The notes under the pieces: generated by a model
Told to the model about the DNA's origin: nothing
Database searches by the model: none
What the model saw: only the letters and a program-made list of their open reading frames with translations
Source: Onchocerca volvulus
Taxonomy: Eukaryota > Nematoda > Chromadorea > Rhabditida > Onchocercidae
NCBI GenBank assembly: GCA_000499405.2
Contig: HG738138.1
Span: 17,027,054-17,091,053 of the forward strand
Direction of reading: 5' to 3'
Length of the DNA: 64,000 nt
In this document: in pieces, positions 24,901 through 37,136 of the stretch
Numbering within the stretch: position 1 is the stretch's first letter
How the letters are laid out: each line of letters starts with the position of its first letter
Position numbers and translations under genes: made by a program

Positions 24901-27900
24901 GACGGCCGAACATTTTAGGTAGTCCCAGTAAAAGGTATCGATTTTCTGAAACATTTTTTGACTTTTTTCTTTTTTTTTATGTTGAAATATGTTTCAGGGT
25001 GTTAACATGGTAAAAGCAGTTAGATTCGATCCAACTGACAAATCAATCTCTGGTCCCGACCTTTTCGCTGCATTACTACCAGGAAATGTGCTCAAATCAC
25101 TTTCTGTTTACAGTGAAGAGAAAGCAAAGTTCAAACGTGCACTGTTAGAAAAAATTGAGGAAAAGGATAAGGAATTAGAGTATGTATATTCTGATAAATT
25201 GTTTATTCTCTGAAAAAGTAATTTTCCGCCTATATATTGATAATTTGGCCAAATTTCAACAACCGACTAAATGTCATTATGTTGCTTCTTGTTGAATATT
25301 GCTTGACAGTACCATAAGTTGCTAATATTCGATCAACTGCGTGAGAAAATGAACTTCTATGTTTGCCGCATGCATTATTCTATCTATACTTATAAAAAAA
25401 CTGTGTATTAGCTTTCTTCTTCTCCTGTGAAAAGAGAAATTAAAAATATGTTGTCACTTGAATATATCATCATTGAATTACTTGCTATATTTTCCTATAT
25501 CTTAATAATATCACTTATTTTCAGAGACTACATTAAATCTCTGCAGTTAGAGGAAATTAATTTTGATGATGATTCGAAAATGGAGGAACTTCCGGAAATG
25601 TTGTTGGAAAGAAGTGCTGCATTTAACTCACAACCAGATGCTTTCCCTGAACTACTGGACAAATTACATCGTACTTTTTTGTTCATAGGGCAACAGATCT
25701 GTTTTTTCACCGATGGGAATGAAACATTAGATTGCTATAAGTAAAGAATAAAACATTTTAGGAGTTGGAGATTGTTCAATAGAAGCAGATCACAAAATCA
25801 GTAACCTACGCAATAGATTGGATGCTATCAGTTCTCCTCAGCTGGTTACGTTTTAATTACTGCAGAATAGATTTCACCAAATGATTATTAATCTAGACTG
25901 TGAGGTTAAAATTCGAAATATTGCTGACGTTTCTTGTCATTTAATCCTGTACAGTTGATTATTTAATGTGTATATATTGCATACTGTTGCAGAGAAGTGA
26001 CGAAGGATTCATCGCTATCATGAAAGAACTCAATCGTGTCAATGACCACCATATGAAAGCACGGTAATGCAGTTGCAAATTTCAAATTTTCAGTTATTTT
26101 TAAACAAAATTTCTAAAATCTAATATGGTTTAAAGGACAAATAGTGCGGAGCTACAACGTGCATTAGCTGCTCATTCAGAAAGTCTAAAAATTCTGGCGA
26201 TGCCTTTAAATGAATTACGCAAACAACTAACGGATACTCAAACAAGACCAGGTATTTCATTTTGTTTTTTATTTTTCTTTATTTAGAAATAAAAATATTT
26301 TTTCCAGCGGATAGCCCGGAAGGACTACTGTTGAAGAAGATGTTGGAAAAGGCAAATGAAATGAGCACTCAGCGACGTACTCTACTTTCGAAATTGAATG
26401 AAGATTTGCTAAATGATGATATTACAGCAAAATGTTTAGCGGAAAAAAATGAAGATAATTGGGTTAGTTGAATTCGTGATTAATTTATCTGTTAAAAAAT
26501 CTTATATTTGCTAGAATTAAGGATTGGAAAATTATGACTTACAGGGATTGTATGAAAACGAACTAAAAAAGCATGAAGAGACTGCCACGCTGATTCATAT
26601 GAATCTTGCTGCACAACCTAATATACTCAGTGCATTGACTGATGCAAATGCAAGCTTTGGTGATTATCGCAAAAAGATTATTGATGAAAATAAAAAGCAA
26701 GTTTTTCAAAAAGATTTTATGAATATCCCATGCTACATGTATGTCTAAATCGTAACAGATCTAGGGGGTTTCGTCATTGTTTGTTTTTCTGTTGGCTTTC
26801 TAATTTATCTGTTTTTGACATGTCAAAAAAACACATATTCACTGTTTCAGTCGTATGGACCAGGTACTTGCCCTTACCGCAGCTTATGATGTGTACGTTG
26901 ATGTTTCGCAAAAGACAGAAGAAGGCTTAAAATTTTATTCAACATTATTTTCAATGTTAAAAGGTTTGGAAGAGGTTGTTGAAGCAATCGAAACTGCTTG
27001 TGAGTTCTATTTCAATTGATGTCAAGGAAGTAAAACAGTGCAAAAAAATTTAAAGAAATGTTACCCGATTAACTCATTTATAGAATTTTGAAGTCCAATA
27101 TGGCTTACAAATTTTGTTTTGCAGTTGAAGAGGAAAAAAAGAAGGAAAAAGAAATGCTACGGGGATTGGAAGAGCGTGCAACTGCCAGTGGAAAATGGAC
27201 TATTTCTGGAAAAAATGTTAAGAAGGAGGGACAGCCTATTTCATTAGGCGTCGAAAATGTCAGGAATGAAAGTACGCAGGAAGTAGGTTAGTGACTTTCC
27301 GTGTTTTTGTTACCATTATACTTATTCTTCTGAGAAATATTTGAGGCCTAAATTCTATCGAGCTGAACTATTTGAAATTCATGAAAAATAAATAAAGCAC
27401 AAAGGAAAACCATTTTTTACTAGTCTATTTTGTCTATTCTTGCATCAAAATTAACACTTAATTTTAGGTTATAAAGGATTGAGACTGAAAGATTGTTTGG
27501 AATATTACCGAAATAACATTGCTGGAGAAGCAGTAGGCACCCAACCAATATCCCTTCTTTACGATACGCAAAAATCTCATCCCGTCGATATTCCATCCAT
27601 ATCTCGCAGAAATGAGATATCGTCTAACCAAGCTATAACCTCTGGCACTACTCAGCTTCCTGAGAATCGGGATTCTATACCGTTGCGATCTCATTTCGCA
27701 CACATGTCTAATCAGTCTGTACTAAATACATCGTTGAGCACTATCGCAAAGGAGATCCCGCAACAGTATATGCTTGCCAGTAGTATGGCACTACCGCTGC
27801 ATTCATTACAAGTTTCAAGACCATCAGGTGCTCATCCACAAGTCACTATTGTATCCTCAGCATTGCAGCATACTGTAACTTCACCGTATCATTTTTCCGT

Positions 27901-30378
27901 AAATAAGCGTACTTCCGCTTCTCAGAATCATAATACTATTGCTAATACCCAACAAATTGACACCCTTTTTCCACCACCGATCTCTCTCACTCACGGTATT
28001 TCTGAACCATTTGCTGCTTCAGCTACAACGAGCTCAATTAGAGGACAATTAATAACAGCACCACAGAATATTACTACTTCATCCAGGCTATCCATGCCAG
28101 TTTTCTCAAATAATCCTCCTAATATTTCTTGTGCATCGATTCCAGCACTGTCAGATCAACTTGCTTTAACATCACAATCAGGACCAGGTTTGGATACTAT
28201 CGCAGCGATTGATGTCGAGAAGTCAGTTGATGGGACTGTTCTACATCCCCAAGTTTATGATTCTCCATTTGCACCAAATAAGATGCATTCCAATTTTTTT
28301 CGAAGTATCATACCAACTAGCACCATTTCGACATTAGTCAAACCAGCCGTCATTCCCGCGCATCATCTCATTGTTGGTTTTCCTACTATTATTTTCTAAC
28401 AATTTTTATTTCCCCTAAATTCTGTATATTAAGAAATAGCATTCGGATGTCAAGGTCGTCACATTAATATCTTTCAGTATTCTCAAGATGCCACATTTCA
28501 AACAACAATGTCACCTTGGCATCAACCCCTCAGAAGTGTTAATAATGTGAGTGGACCAGCAGTTGTTGGTAGTACAGTAAGTATTTTCTCATATTCAACA
28601 TCGCTTCGTAGAATTTATCACAAAAAGAAATCGTACGATAATCATTTTTCTCGAAATAATGATATAATTTTGTATTGAAATGAAAACTGCTTCGAAATAT
28701 CCTAGCTAACACTTATTTGATTATCAGTTTGTGAAATATTAATTGAGATAAAGATAAACTACATAACTTGCTGATTATGTTCTAGAGAATGGCCTACACT
28801 GTAGAACCAGCTACAGGTTTTCAGTCATTTGTTCCAAATAATCAAGCTGCACCAGCAAGCACTACTCCAGTTGTGGTAACCAACTGATTTTCATCACTTA
28901 ATAATTTATCTAAATATTTATTTAGATATTTAAATATTAAATATTTATTCAAATACTTATTTAAATATATTTATTTAAATATCTCCGTTAACTTATCAAC
29001 TTATTTATTTAAATTGGATTGAAACTATCATTTGTTTAAGAATAACAATAAAATAATTCCCCTAAATAGAAATGTTTAAGAAAAATTTTATTTGCAGGAT
29101 ATAATGAATGCCCCGTTAGACGTAGTATTACCAGTACCTCTGACTCCCACACATTTAACAAATGAAATTAAAAGCTGCAATTCAAGTGTAGAAGTGATTA
29201 CAGTGCATCCGTCTTCTGCTGAGTCAACAAGTATGCTCTCTTAATTTGAATCAAATTTTACCTTGTCTACAAAGCTAAATTGTAGCCATGAATATTTCTT
29301 TCTAAAAAAAGAAAAAGATAAAATATGGCAGATAGAGTAGTGAAGAGGAACAGCCTGGAGAGAATTCGTCATTTTTTTTTAAAACTTAAAATCCCAAAAT
29401 TTCTATACGAGTTAATGTCGTAGGAGTTATCAGATTTACTGTTTAAATTTCAAATAAAATAATTGCAATGGAAGTGTAGTATAACTCTTGCAAGTATAAT
29501 TCTTACTTCCTGTCTCCATTCTTTATTAAGGAACGGAAGAAATAAACTTGGGGCAGATGCCACAATTGTTGGAAAGTGCGGGATCATCGTCGGGTAATTC
29601 GACTGCTGTGCAGACACCACGACCAGCAGCTGCAGTAGCACCTATCATGCAGACTGATTGTAATACCACATCGGCATATGATTCCACACTTTGCATCACG
29701 AATGTTACTTCAATGAGCTATTCTCCAATGCTTCAATCAAAAACAACGGTTTCATTTTGTTTTAGTTGAATTTCCTCTTTCTAAGTCAAAGCATGCATTC
29801 AGAGGGCAAACTTATCCAGCAATAAGTTAAAAGAATTTGGTTAGAAAGTTACTGATTTATATGTAAAGTGGTAATGAATTTAAGCGGAATAAACCAGTCG
29901 ATTTGAAGAGATCAGAAAAATCTTATTCAAATCGCTATATGATAGACTTTCTTCAAAGAATGATTTGCCTTAAATTAATTTTAAAGAAATTTGCTATTTC
30001 AGCCAATATGCACTTGGCAACATACAGAAAAGAAAAACAATGCCCGTAATGAGGAAGGGTGTAATAATAATGTTAAAGAAATAATGGACCCTCAGACATT
30101 CACTATTGGTACGTTTGCAAGCTGCTTTGTATAGTACACGATTTCTCAGTACTTTAAAAATTTTAAAAATTTGCTCGATTATCATGATTTTCTTTTAAAA
30201 GATCCCAAATTATTATTCCTGATGTGAAAATTCAGGAAATACTGATCCTGTCCGCCTGGAAAAACGTCATATGCGTGAGCAATTCAAGACGCAAGGCATT
30301 GATGCGCATTTGCCACCGTTAGATCCTACAGATCCCATCAACTGCATAGATGCCCATTATTGGCTCAATAAACCATGA
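21928..30378 (+). CDS. ego-2: Bro1-domain protein of the HD-PTP/PTPN23 (EGO-2) type, no phosphatase domain (1310 aa, 25 exons)
   Basis: Exons: 21928-22020, 22386-22460, 22636-22763, 23301-23433, 23570-23707, 23822-23977, 24048-24148, 24240-24359, 24630-24708, 24998-25179, 25525-25670, 25762-25844, 25993-26063, 26136-26251, 26308-26462, 26545-26696, 26851-26999, 27125-27286, 27468-28372, 28478-28576, 28786-28875, 29098-29230, 29531-29748, 30003-30108, 30236-30378. Phases agree throughout (3933 nt). Residues 1 to about 360 form a Bro1 domain; HD-PTP signatures include 'AQAQECLLEKS' and 'ENDFIYHDRIPKPEEL', then 'GPDLFAALLP' and 'SVYSEEKAKF'. Residues about 360-745 are a coiled-coil V domain with 'LAAQPNILSALTDAN'. 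Residues about 747-1310 are a Ser/Thr/Pro/Gln-rich tail. The human protein has a C-terminal tyrosine phosphatase; none is present here, as in C. elegans EGO-2. Bro1 proteins bind ESCRT-III and act in endosomal sorting; EGO-2 promotes Notch signalling. The symbol is by similarity. Poly(A) signal AATAAA at 30618. Confidence 0.9.
23094..23265 (+). mobile_element. Small non-autonomous Helitron-like element in intron 3 of the Bro1 gene (172 bp)
   Basis: It begins TCTATATAAATAAAAATATA after an A and ends CTAA before a T. Just before the end is a GC-rich hairpin, GCCGCGC-TTC-GCGTGGC at 23232-23248, about 13 bases from CTAA. A TC start, a short GC-rich 3' hairpin, a CTRR end and insertion between A and T with no target duplication are the structural marks of Helitrons. 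The 5' part resembles the terminus at 5592. It carries no coding sequence and sits between the exon ending at 22763 and the one starting at 23301, so splicing is not disturbed. Confidence 0.7.
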
Positions 30379-31287
30379 TTTCCCGATCTTCTGTTGTCGG
30401 CTGTTACTTGTGAAATGATCGATTTTGAAGGAATGATATTGGTGTTTTGGTAGTTTGAAATATTCTTTCATCATCTTTTCTCTTTCATGTTTCATAGCTC
30501 ATTTAAACTTCCTTCAATATACAGATCCATTATCCAGTTATGATGTTGTCGTTTTCCAAAAAACCGGATCATTACATTATTCAGTAACAGCATATAATTT
30601 ATTTTTGGAAAAGCACCAATAAACAATACTATACAGGATAGCATTTGTCATCCTTCTTCGGCATCTCCACTTTTTTTTTTTTTTTACGTATTTTACTTAT
30701 CGCTATTATCTGGAATATAATCTTTTTTTCTCGGCTTGTTTTCTGATGCATCCTTTTCAATTTTTGCATTTTCGCATTACTTTCCTTCTGTGATATATCT
30801 TTCGTTATACCCTGTGATTCTCTTCTGTACACATAGCTTTGTCCATAAAATGTACTTGCATAACTATTTATTTCCTATGAAATATATTCGTATAAAAAAA
30901 AAAAAAAAAAACTATTAGTACAAGCTGAGCATGTAATATGGAAACGAATTTCATTAGTGGCGGAAATTGAGATTAAAGAAGTTCAGCATTTCGCATAGAT
31001 TATGGATCGCAATCATAAACAAACGAACAACTTATTATCTATACTTCTGTAGTACATCTCATGCAAATTATATGATTAAGTATTAATGTGATTGAAAAAA
31101 GTTCAAGTAGGATCGAAAAATATAAAAACAACTCTTAATTAAGAAGAGATCATTCAACAATATTTTTTTTAGAAAAGAATTTTAATCAAAAACAACCGCA
31201 AAAATACAGGAAAATTGAGAGTAGATAAAATAAAAACGGGGACAGAACTCCCATTCATCTTTAGGTATATAAAATGATATTAATAAA
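30379..31287. other. Intergenic between convergent genes
   Basis: It holds the 3' UTR of the Bro1-domain gene (AATAAA at 30618-30623) and, on the minus strand, the 3' side of the ERH gene. Open frames on both strands are artefacts of A/T runs. Confidence 0.6.
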
Positions 31288-31905
31288 TTATTTAGCAGCT
31301 TGTCTTCGTAATAATGTGTAAATTTGTTCCTTGATCCAATCTTTGTTATGTGGTGCATAGGCCTTCAACGTATTTTCCCATACTAAACAGGACAAATCGG
31401 CTAAACGATCGACAAATTCAAATAAATTCTGCACATCGTAAGTTATAGATGCCGAATTTGGATTTAATTTCTTCAAATGTTCCTCAAAAATTTTACATAT
31501 TCCTGAAAGATTGAAATAAAGCTCTTTTCTTTTTTTTTTTTTTGAATAGTCAGAGTGTGGATTTGGGGAATGTTAACATGGCTAATAGTTCCATGTCCGA
31601 TAGTTACCTCACATTAAAATCGGAGGATCTATACTACCGGAAACAGATTATGTATTCTGCTTGAATATAAATATTCGAGAAGTAATCAACAATGAAGGGG
31701 GAAGTACGACTTTAGAATTTATTACATCATAGGATAAAATACTGATAATGTAAAATAGCAGTGGTTATATAATATCAAGTAAATCTTAGATGAAACATAT
31801 ACCTTCCATGCAATCAGTAGTCGTTTCATAATCGGACCATGTACGTGATTCTACTCGCATCACGGGTTGGATCAACAAAATCGTATGTGATGACATCGAT
31901 TCCAT
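31288..31905 (-). CDS. erh: Enhancer of rudimentary homologue (ERH, 105 aa, 2 exons)
   Basis: Exons are 31905-31803 and 31502-31288, joined in phase 1. The protein is almost full-length collinear with human ERH (104 aa). It has '[20 protein letters not shown]' near the start, then '[20 protein letters not shown]', '[20 protein letters not shown]', 'LADLSCLVW' and '[17 protein letters not shown]'. ERH is a small dimeric nuclear protein that supports RNA processing and, in C. elegans (ERH-2), the PICS complex for piRNA maturation. The ATG at 31905 gives three extra residues before a second ATG at 31896, which matches the usual family start 'MS-SHTILL'; either could be used. A TTTTAG acceptor lies ten bases before the first ATG. 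The gene is convergent with the Bro1-domain gene. Identification is very secure. Confidence 0.97.
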
Positions 31906-31915
31906 CACAATTTTC

Positions 31916-31925
31916 CTAAAATATT
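31916..31925 (-). promoter_or_regulatory. Probable spliced-leader acceptor before ERH
   Basis: On the minus strand a TTTAG sits ten bases before the ATG at 31905, and no further upstream coding exon fits the known protein length. Trans-splicing is the likely explanation. Confidence 0.45.
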
Positions 31926-32370
31926 CATATGCGGATATCATATTTATCACAAGTATATTATTCAGCTATTCCAAACAGTCAATTACGAATGGAACATTAT
32001 TACAAACTTGATGAATCCTATCTATATCAGTGCTTAACCTATCTTATATCAGTACATTACCAGAAACAAAGATTCATAACCCTTTACATCGTTTGACGCT
32101 ACACATTCAACCAAACTAATTCTTTCGAAACATTTAAATTTTCACTACTTTTTCCACTAGTCATAACTCCCACGTACCCATTATGAAAATCGACATTCCA
32201 CCGCAGTGTTTCAGCTTAACGTGAGGATTTTATCACTTTAAAGTTGTGCACGTAATGTTGTAATGGCATAGTTTTATTCGTTTACTTGATTAAATCAACC
32301 ATTCTGCAAAAGATAAAGATTGAGAAAAGCAGAAATAAGGATCAACAAATTATGCGTTACCCAAAAAAAT

Positions 32371-32606
32371 CTTTTTAGGACGGAGAGTTTTTTTATTTCT
32401 TTCAAATTAAGACCAAGCAGTATTTCGTATTTGTGAAGTCAAAAAATCATGCTTTTTTTTGATTGCATGTTTATGTCATATTTCATATGAAGTATTCAAG
32501 TTTATTTTCCCTGAAAGACAAAATCTTCAAATAATTCTCATCTAATATAATCCGTAGCTGTGACGAGTATTCTATTTTTTATTTTGGTTAAATGATAGCT
32601 TGAATT
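32371..32606 (+). repeat. Dispersed repeat, copy 1
   Basis: This matches 34898-35140 in the same orientation over nearly its whole length. Shared blocks include GTATTTCGTATTTGTGAA-TC, TTTTGATTGCATGTT-ATGTC, TCAAGTTTATTTT, GAAAGACAAA and ATAGCTT-AAT. It is roughly 80 percent alike by eye. No coding capacity or clear terminal repeats are visible. Confidence 0.7.
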
Positions 32607-34309
32607 ATGCGTTTGCCATATTATACGATTATTCGGGTTGGGCTATTGAGTGATGTTTTAAGCCAAAAATGGATGTCGAATATGAAGTAGGAATCATCCT
32701 TTTATAAAACAATTATTAAATCGGTCGATTGATTAATTGTTCTTTTTCTGAATTTCATTCACTTTCTTTTTAACCTTTATAATTTCTTCTTTAATCTTTT
32801 TTTCTTTTTCTTTTTTTTTCTCTTTTTTTTTTTTTGCGAAATTTTTGAACGCAAATAGAGGGGAAAAAAACAACTAATTAAGAAGAGATTATTTTTGAGG
32901 CAAATTTTTTCAGCAAAAAAGAGAGAGAAAAGAGAATGAGAGAGTTTCACTAAATGATATAAATATCAAGAAAAGCAAGCAAAACTGCTGGAAAAAAGAT
33001 TGAATTGTGCGAATCACACGTTGAGGAGCAACAACAGCTGCAATCAATTCCGATTGATACTGATTCTTCGATATCATTTTAGCAATTTATTTTTCAACAG
33101 TCATTCACACAAAACAATATCTTACAAATAGATCATTTCGATTTTCCTTCCTTTGTTTTATCAAATTTTATTCTAAGATTTTTTCATTTCATATAAGTTT
33201 CCCAAACTTTTTCTTCTGATCTTAATGATTACCTAACTTTTATTCTATCCATTTCTCATCTTTTTTAATCCAAAATTTCTATCTTTCATAAATCTTTTTT
33301 CTATCGCTTAAATTAAGCTTCAAACTCTTAATTTTTTCCGGAAATTTTTAGAATACAATGGTGTTCTTACTTTTCTTGTTTATTTTCCTTTAATTATTGA
33401 TTCATACCTTCCATTCATGTTTCCTTGCCGTTTTACTTATGTAATTCGTTATATTAGTATTTCCTAATGAAAATTCTAATACTAATCTAAATATGGTCGA
33501 GATTTAACATTACTGTCGACATATGCATAAACTGGATGAATGAAAGACATACGCCAATTAATTTAAGGAAAACTAATGTTAAAACTTCAGTCATCTCCTG
33601 ATTGACGCCCATGTCGAGATTTGAGAATTATTTTAGGTTCGATATCTGAATTGATATAATCAGTTGTATTAGTTGTTATTCTATCAGTACAACAATAGAA
33701 TATATATCATCTTGTTTGTGTATCAAATATGCTGTTTTTGTCCTTTAAATTCATTTCAAGTTTGAAGAGTCGGAAATTTTGGATTTTAATTTATTATCTG
33801 AAAAGCAAGAACCACGGATCGACAATTCCTTGGATTTTATCCATTCGTATATATCTCTTTCTTTCATATAGATAAAAAATGAAATGTTCGCTTTATGTGT
33901 GTATTTTGAGATAAAGTTATGATATGAAATTGCAGTATATCATTTCAGAGTCAAACTGAAATTTATTGTGAACTCAATTGTGTAATTGTATCAGTTGATA
34001 GTATCTTTAGGACTGAATCAATAATTTCCAATCTTCGCAGATCGAAGATGAAAAGAAGATCCCATCAGCAAATAATTATTAACTGCAGATAAATTCCGCT
34101 TTCTTAGCATGAGATGAGAAGTCTAAACTAAACTTTTCATCAGTAGTGACTATTTGGTAGCCAGTGATAATCAAAAATTATTATCATTGTAATTTTTTAA
34201 GCAGAAGCATTGAAAGACTTCACTTATTGTTGCCATTTTTGTTGCTCAGCTTATAATATTGTTGAGAGAGCAATTCTTCGTTATACTTCCCGGAAACAAT
34301 TTTTTATTG

Positions 34310-34367
34310 CAGTATTACTTTTTCCCTTATAAATATTGCTACTAAAAGCAAAGGAAAAGTAATACTG
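34310..34367. repeat. Hairpin-forming direct repeat, copy 1
   Basis: CAGTATTACTTTTTCC at 34310-34325 pairs with GGAAAAGTAATACTG at 34353-34367 (one bulged T). The loop contains ATAAATATTGCTACTAA, which is shared with copy 2. Confidence 0.8.
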
Positions 34368-34410
34368 TAAGGAACCGTACTCTTTACTTGAAGCATTAGA
34401 TAGTTATCTA

Positions 34411-34472
34411 CAGCATAATTTTTCCTCTTTCCTATAAATATTGCTACTAAGAAAAAGAGAAAAATAATACTG
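34411..34472. repeat. Hairpin-forming direct repeat, copy 2
   Basis: CAGCATAATTTTTCCTCTTTC pairs with GAAAAAGAGAAAAATAATACTG across the loop TATAAATATTGCTACTAA. The loop is the same as in copy 1, and compensating changes keep the stem. Its start lies 101 bases after the start of copy 1. Confidence 0.75.
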
Positions 34473-34684
34473 CAGGAAATCTTATACTTATTACTTAAAT
34501 ATTAGATAACATCATGTCGTTTGATATCACTTGACCGATTAGTATCACTAATAGATGAAAATCTAATCATTTACAGTAATCATCCCCTAATAAATGTGCT
34601 TAGATATCGTTTAAATCCTATATATTATTACTCTTCGATATAATCTAATAGAATATTTCAAAAGAATTATCGTAATGGAAGATA

Positions 34685-34692
34685 TTTTTTAG
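34685..34692 (+). promoter_or_regulatory. Probable spliced-leader acceptor before the secreted-protein gene
   Basis: TTTTTTAG ends at 34692, four bases before the ATG at 34697. Confidence 0.5.
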
Positions 34693-34696
34693 CAAA

Positions 34697-35733
34697 ATGA
34701 TGCTGTCGTTAATATTTTGCCTGGGTCTGTTGTCTGTTTCAGTGGTTCAGATAATAAACGGATGTGATATTATTCTACGTGTAAAATCACTTACTCAAAC
34801 GCCATTTAAAGCACAAATTATTGCTCCAAATGGTAAAACAAATGAGAAGTTAGTTTTGTTATTTTCTTTAATATTTGAATTTTTTTGTTTAACATAGAAG
34901 TTTTTTTTAGGATAATTTTCTTTCATTTTTTTTTCAAAAAATTAAAGCCAAGCAATATTTCGTATTTGTGAAATCAAAAATTCACGCTTTTTTTTGATTG
35001 CATGTTCATGTCATATTCCACATAATATAATCAAGTTTATTTTTCTTGAAAGACAAAGTTTTTTGTAATTTTCATCTAACATAATTTATAGCTACGACGA
35101 GCATTATGCTTATTATCTATTTTGAATGGATAATAGCTTAAATGATAGATAATTTATCCAATAAAATAGACTCAGCCAATTTTTTTTTTAACCGTTCATT
35201 AGAATAGCAGTAATCAATTAGTATTTCAGAAAGATTTTGAACAAAAACGAGCGGATAATCTTTCAACAAAAAGCCGATGAATGTGGTTTGGGACCGTTTC
35301 AAATAAAAACATTCTCAAAAGTTGGAAATAAGTTCGAAAAAGAAGAACATAGTGTAGAGGTAAGCTTATCCTTTATACGGATCTATATGATAATTTCCGT
35401 TAATATATGTGAATTGGAATGAAAATGCTTATTTTTAATTTAATATAATATTTGTTTCAAAAGAAACAAAATAATTGTAATTTTTGTGCTATTTAGTAAT
35501 TGTTTATGTAGAGGTAGTGCAACATATATAATATTTATTATTGTTAGTTAATTTATAAGTCAGTCACACAGGTAACGTTAAATGGTATCGGTGTAGTAAA
35601 TTACGAAGTTGGAAATGATCTAAAACCGAAACAAATATTTCGACAAGGAGCGGAATGTGAAGGACAGTGTGCACCATTAGGTGTCACTCATCATCATAAA
35701 AAAACAACAATAACAACTACCATGAAAGTATGA
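34697..35733 (+). CDS. Small secreted protein, unrecognised (147 aa, 3 exons)
   Basis: Exons are 34697-34848, 35230-35359 and 35572-35733, with donors GTTAGT and GTAAGC and consistent phases 2 and 0. The first 22 residues form a clear signal peptide ([20 protein letters not shown]), with cleavage likely just before Cys23. The mature protein has four cysteines at 23, 69, 123 and 127, so it could form two disulphides, for example 23-69 and 123-127. It alternates hydrophobic and polar residues in a beta-rich style. The C-terminus has a run of three His, then Lys and Thr residues, with no membrane anchor. I do not recognise the family. Secretion is a good inference from the signal peptide; function is unknown. 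Intron 1 contains copy 2 of a dispersed repeat. Confidence 0.8.
34898..35140 (+). repeat. Dispersed repeat, copy 2, inside intron 1 of the secreted-protein gene
   Basis: This is the partner of 32371-32606, in the same orientation. It occupies most of the first intron (34849-35229). Confidence 0.7.
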
Positions 35734-37136
35734 AGAAATGTTTACATTGTTTACTTGCTGAATTATTTCATGTTCATTATTCATTCATAGCATGCATTAA
35801 AATAACAGCAGTTACAACAAGAAAAGAAAAGAAAGGGAAGTAAAAGATAAAAGTAGGCAAAACTATTTTTATGTATTTTGCAACTTTTTCTTTCTTTCGA
35901 AGACTGTTAATAATTCCGATAATTTATGTTTACAGAACTTAACGAATATAGTTTTGTTTACAAAACTTAACGAATATAAATGCTAAATTGGATCATTTTA
36001 TTGAAGAGATTAGCAAGTAACATTTTTATTTTTAAAGAACATTAGTTAATTTGGTCGCAAATTCTTTTCCAGCCAGAACTCTTTTCATTTTCGAAAATTT
36101 TTTTCATTTTCAATGAAATGATTCAATTTAATTCACTAGCTATTAATTTACATTAATCAAAATAAGCAATATCTTTTTTTTTCTTTTTTAATTCGCAACC
36201 ATTAAACCAAAAATGCAATGATTATGATGAAATACTATGTATTACCGATTATAATAATTACCAACAAAAGCTATTTAGAAAAAAACATCCCAGAGTTAAA
36301 GTAAAAAATATTGAGCAAATTTTGTAAATTGCTGATAATATTAATATTGCATTCAGCATAATTATCTAAAATGAAATGATTCCCTTCAATTTGATAAATA
36401 TATATGTTTTCAAAATTATCCATTAAGCTGAATATCTATCACAGGTCAAATTTACGATATTATATATGGAAGGTTAATATAAGCAAAACAATAGACAAAC
36501 TTTCTGGATTAAACATTATAAAACAAATTTAGTTATGTGAAATGAGAAAAAAAGCTGATAATGTTAACAAAAAAATGAATAAGCTAGAATTAATTGATAA
36601 TGAGAATGAAAAATAAAAGACAGGATTGATTTAGCTGTTTATTAAATTGATGAAAGTTTAGGGCAAAAATGAAGTATCAGTTTTTCTTCTTTTCTTTGTA
36701 TACTACATTAGCATAAATATTGCAATGATTTGAAACAGCAACTGTTTCCATCAATCAAATGCAAAAAATGAAAAAATAAACTTTGAGAAAAAACTTGAGT
36801 CTCCCACCAGATACCATTCGGAAAGAAATATGACAAAATAGAATATCAGAAATTTAATTTATGATCAAAATGATTTGAAGATAGATAAAAAATTAAACTA
36901 CATTCATTTTCCTCCATCTTTAAATATTTTCAGAAATAAAGTGAAATAATTAACGGAATCATAAAGCAAAATATACATATGCAAATTAAAAACGTAAGCT
37001 GGTTAGCAGTCGCATGAATTGGTACTGTATAAAATCGATGATTGATGGCTCAAAGGATCAGTTAATCATTCGATAATTTAACTAGTAACATCGATGATAT
37101 TGGTGAAGATAAGCAATAATAGGATTATCATATCAT
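35734..37136. other. Intergenic, nothing recognised
   Basis: AT-rich region between a plus-strand and a minus-strand gene end. No open frame with coding character was seen. Confidence 0.5.

Larger units (their letters stand above)
31926..34680. other. Intergenic between divergent ERH and secreted-protein genes
   Basis: It should contain both promoters. It also holds one copy of a roughly 235-bp dispersed repeat (32371-32606) and a pair of hairpin-forming direct repeats (34310-34472). No open frame looks coding. Confidence 0.5.

Noticed and set aside
24886..24920. Possible extra exon in the Bro1 gene (EKFCDRRPNIL)
   Set aside because: It has AG and GT flanks, but its inclusion puts a stop in the next exon. 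The phase-0 join 24708 to 24998 matches HD-PTP collinearity.
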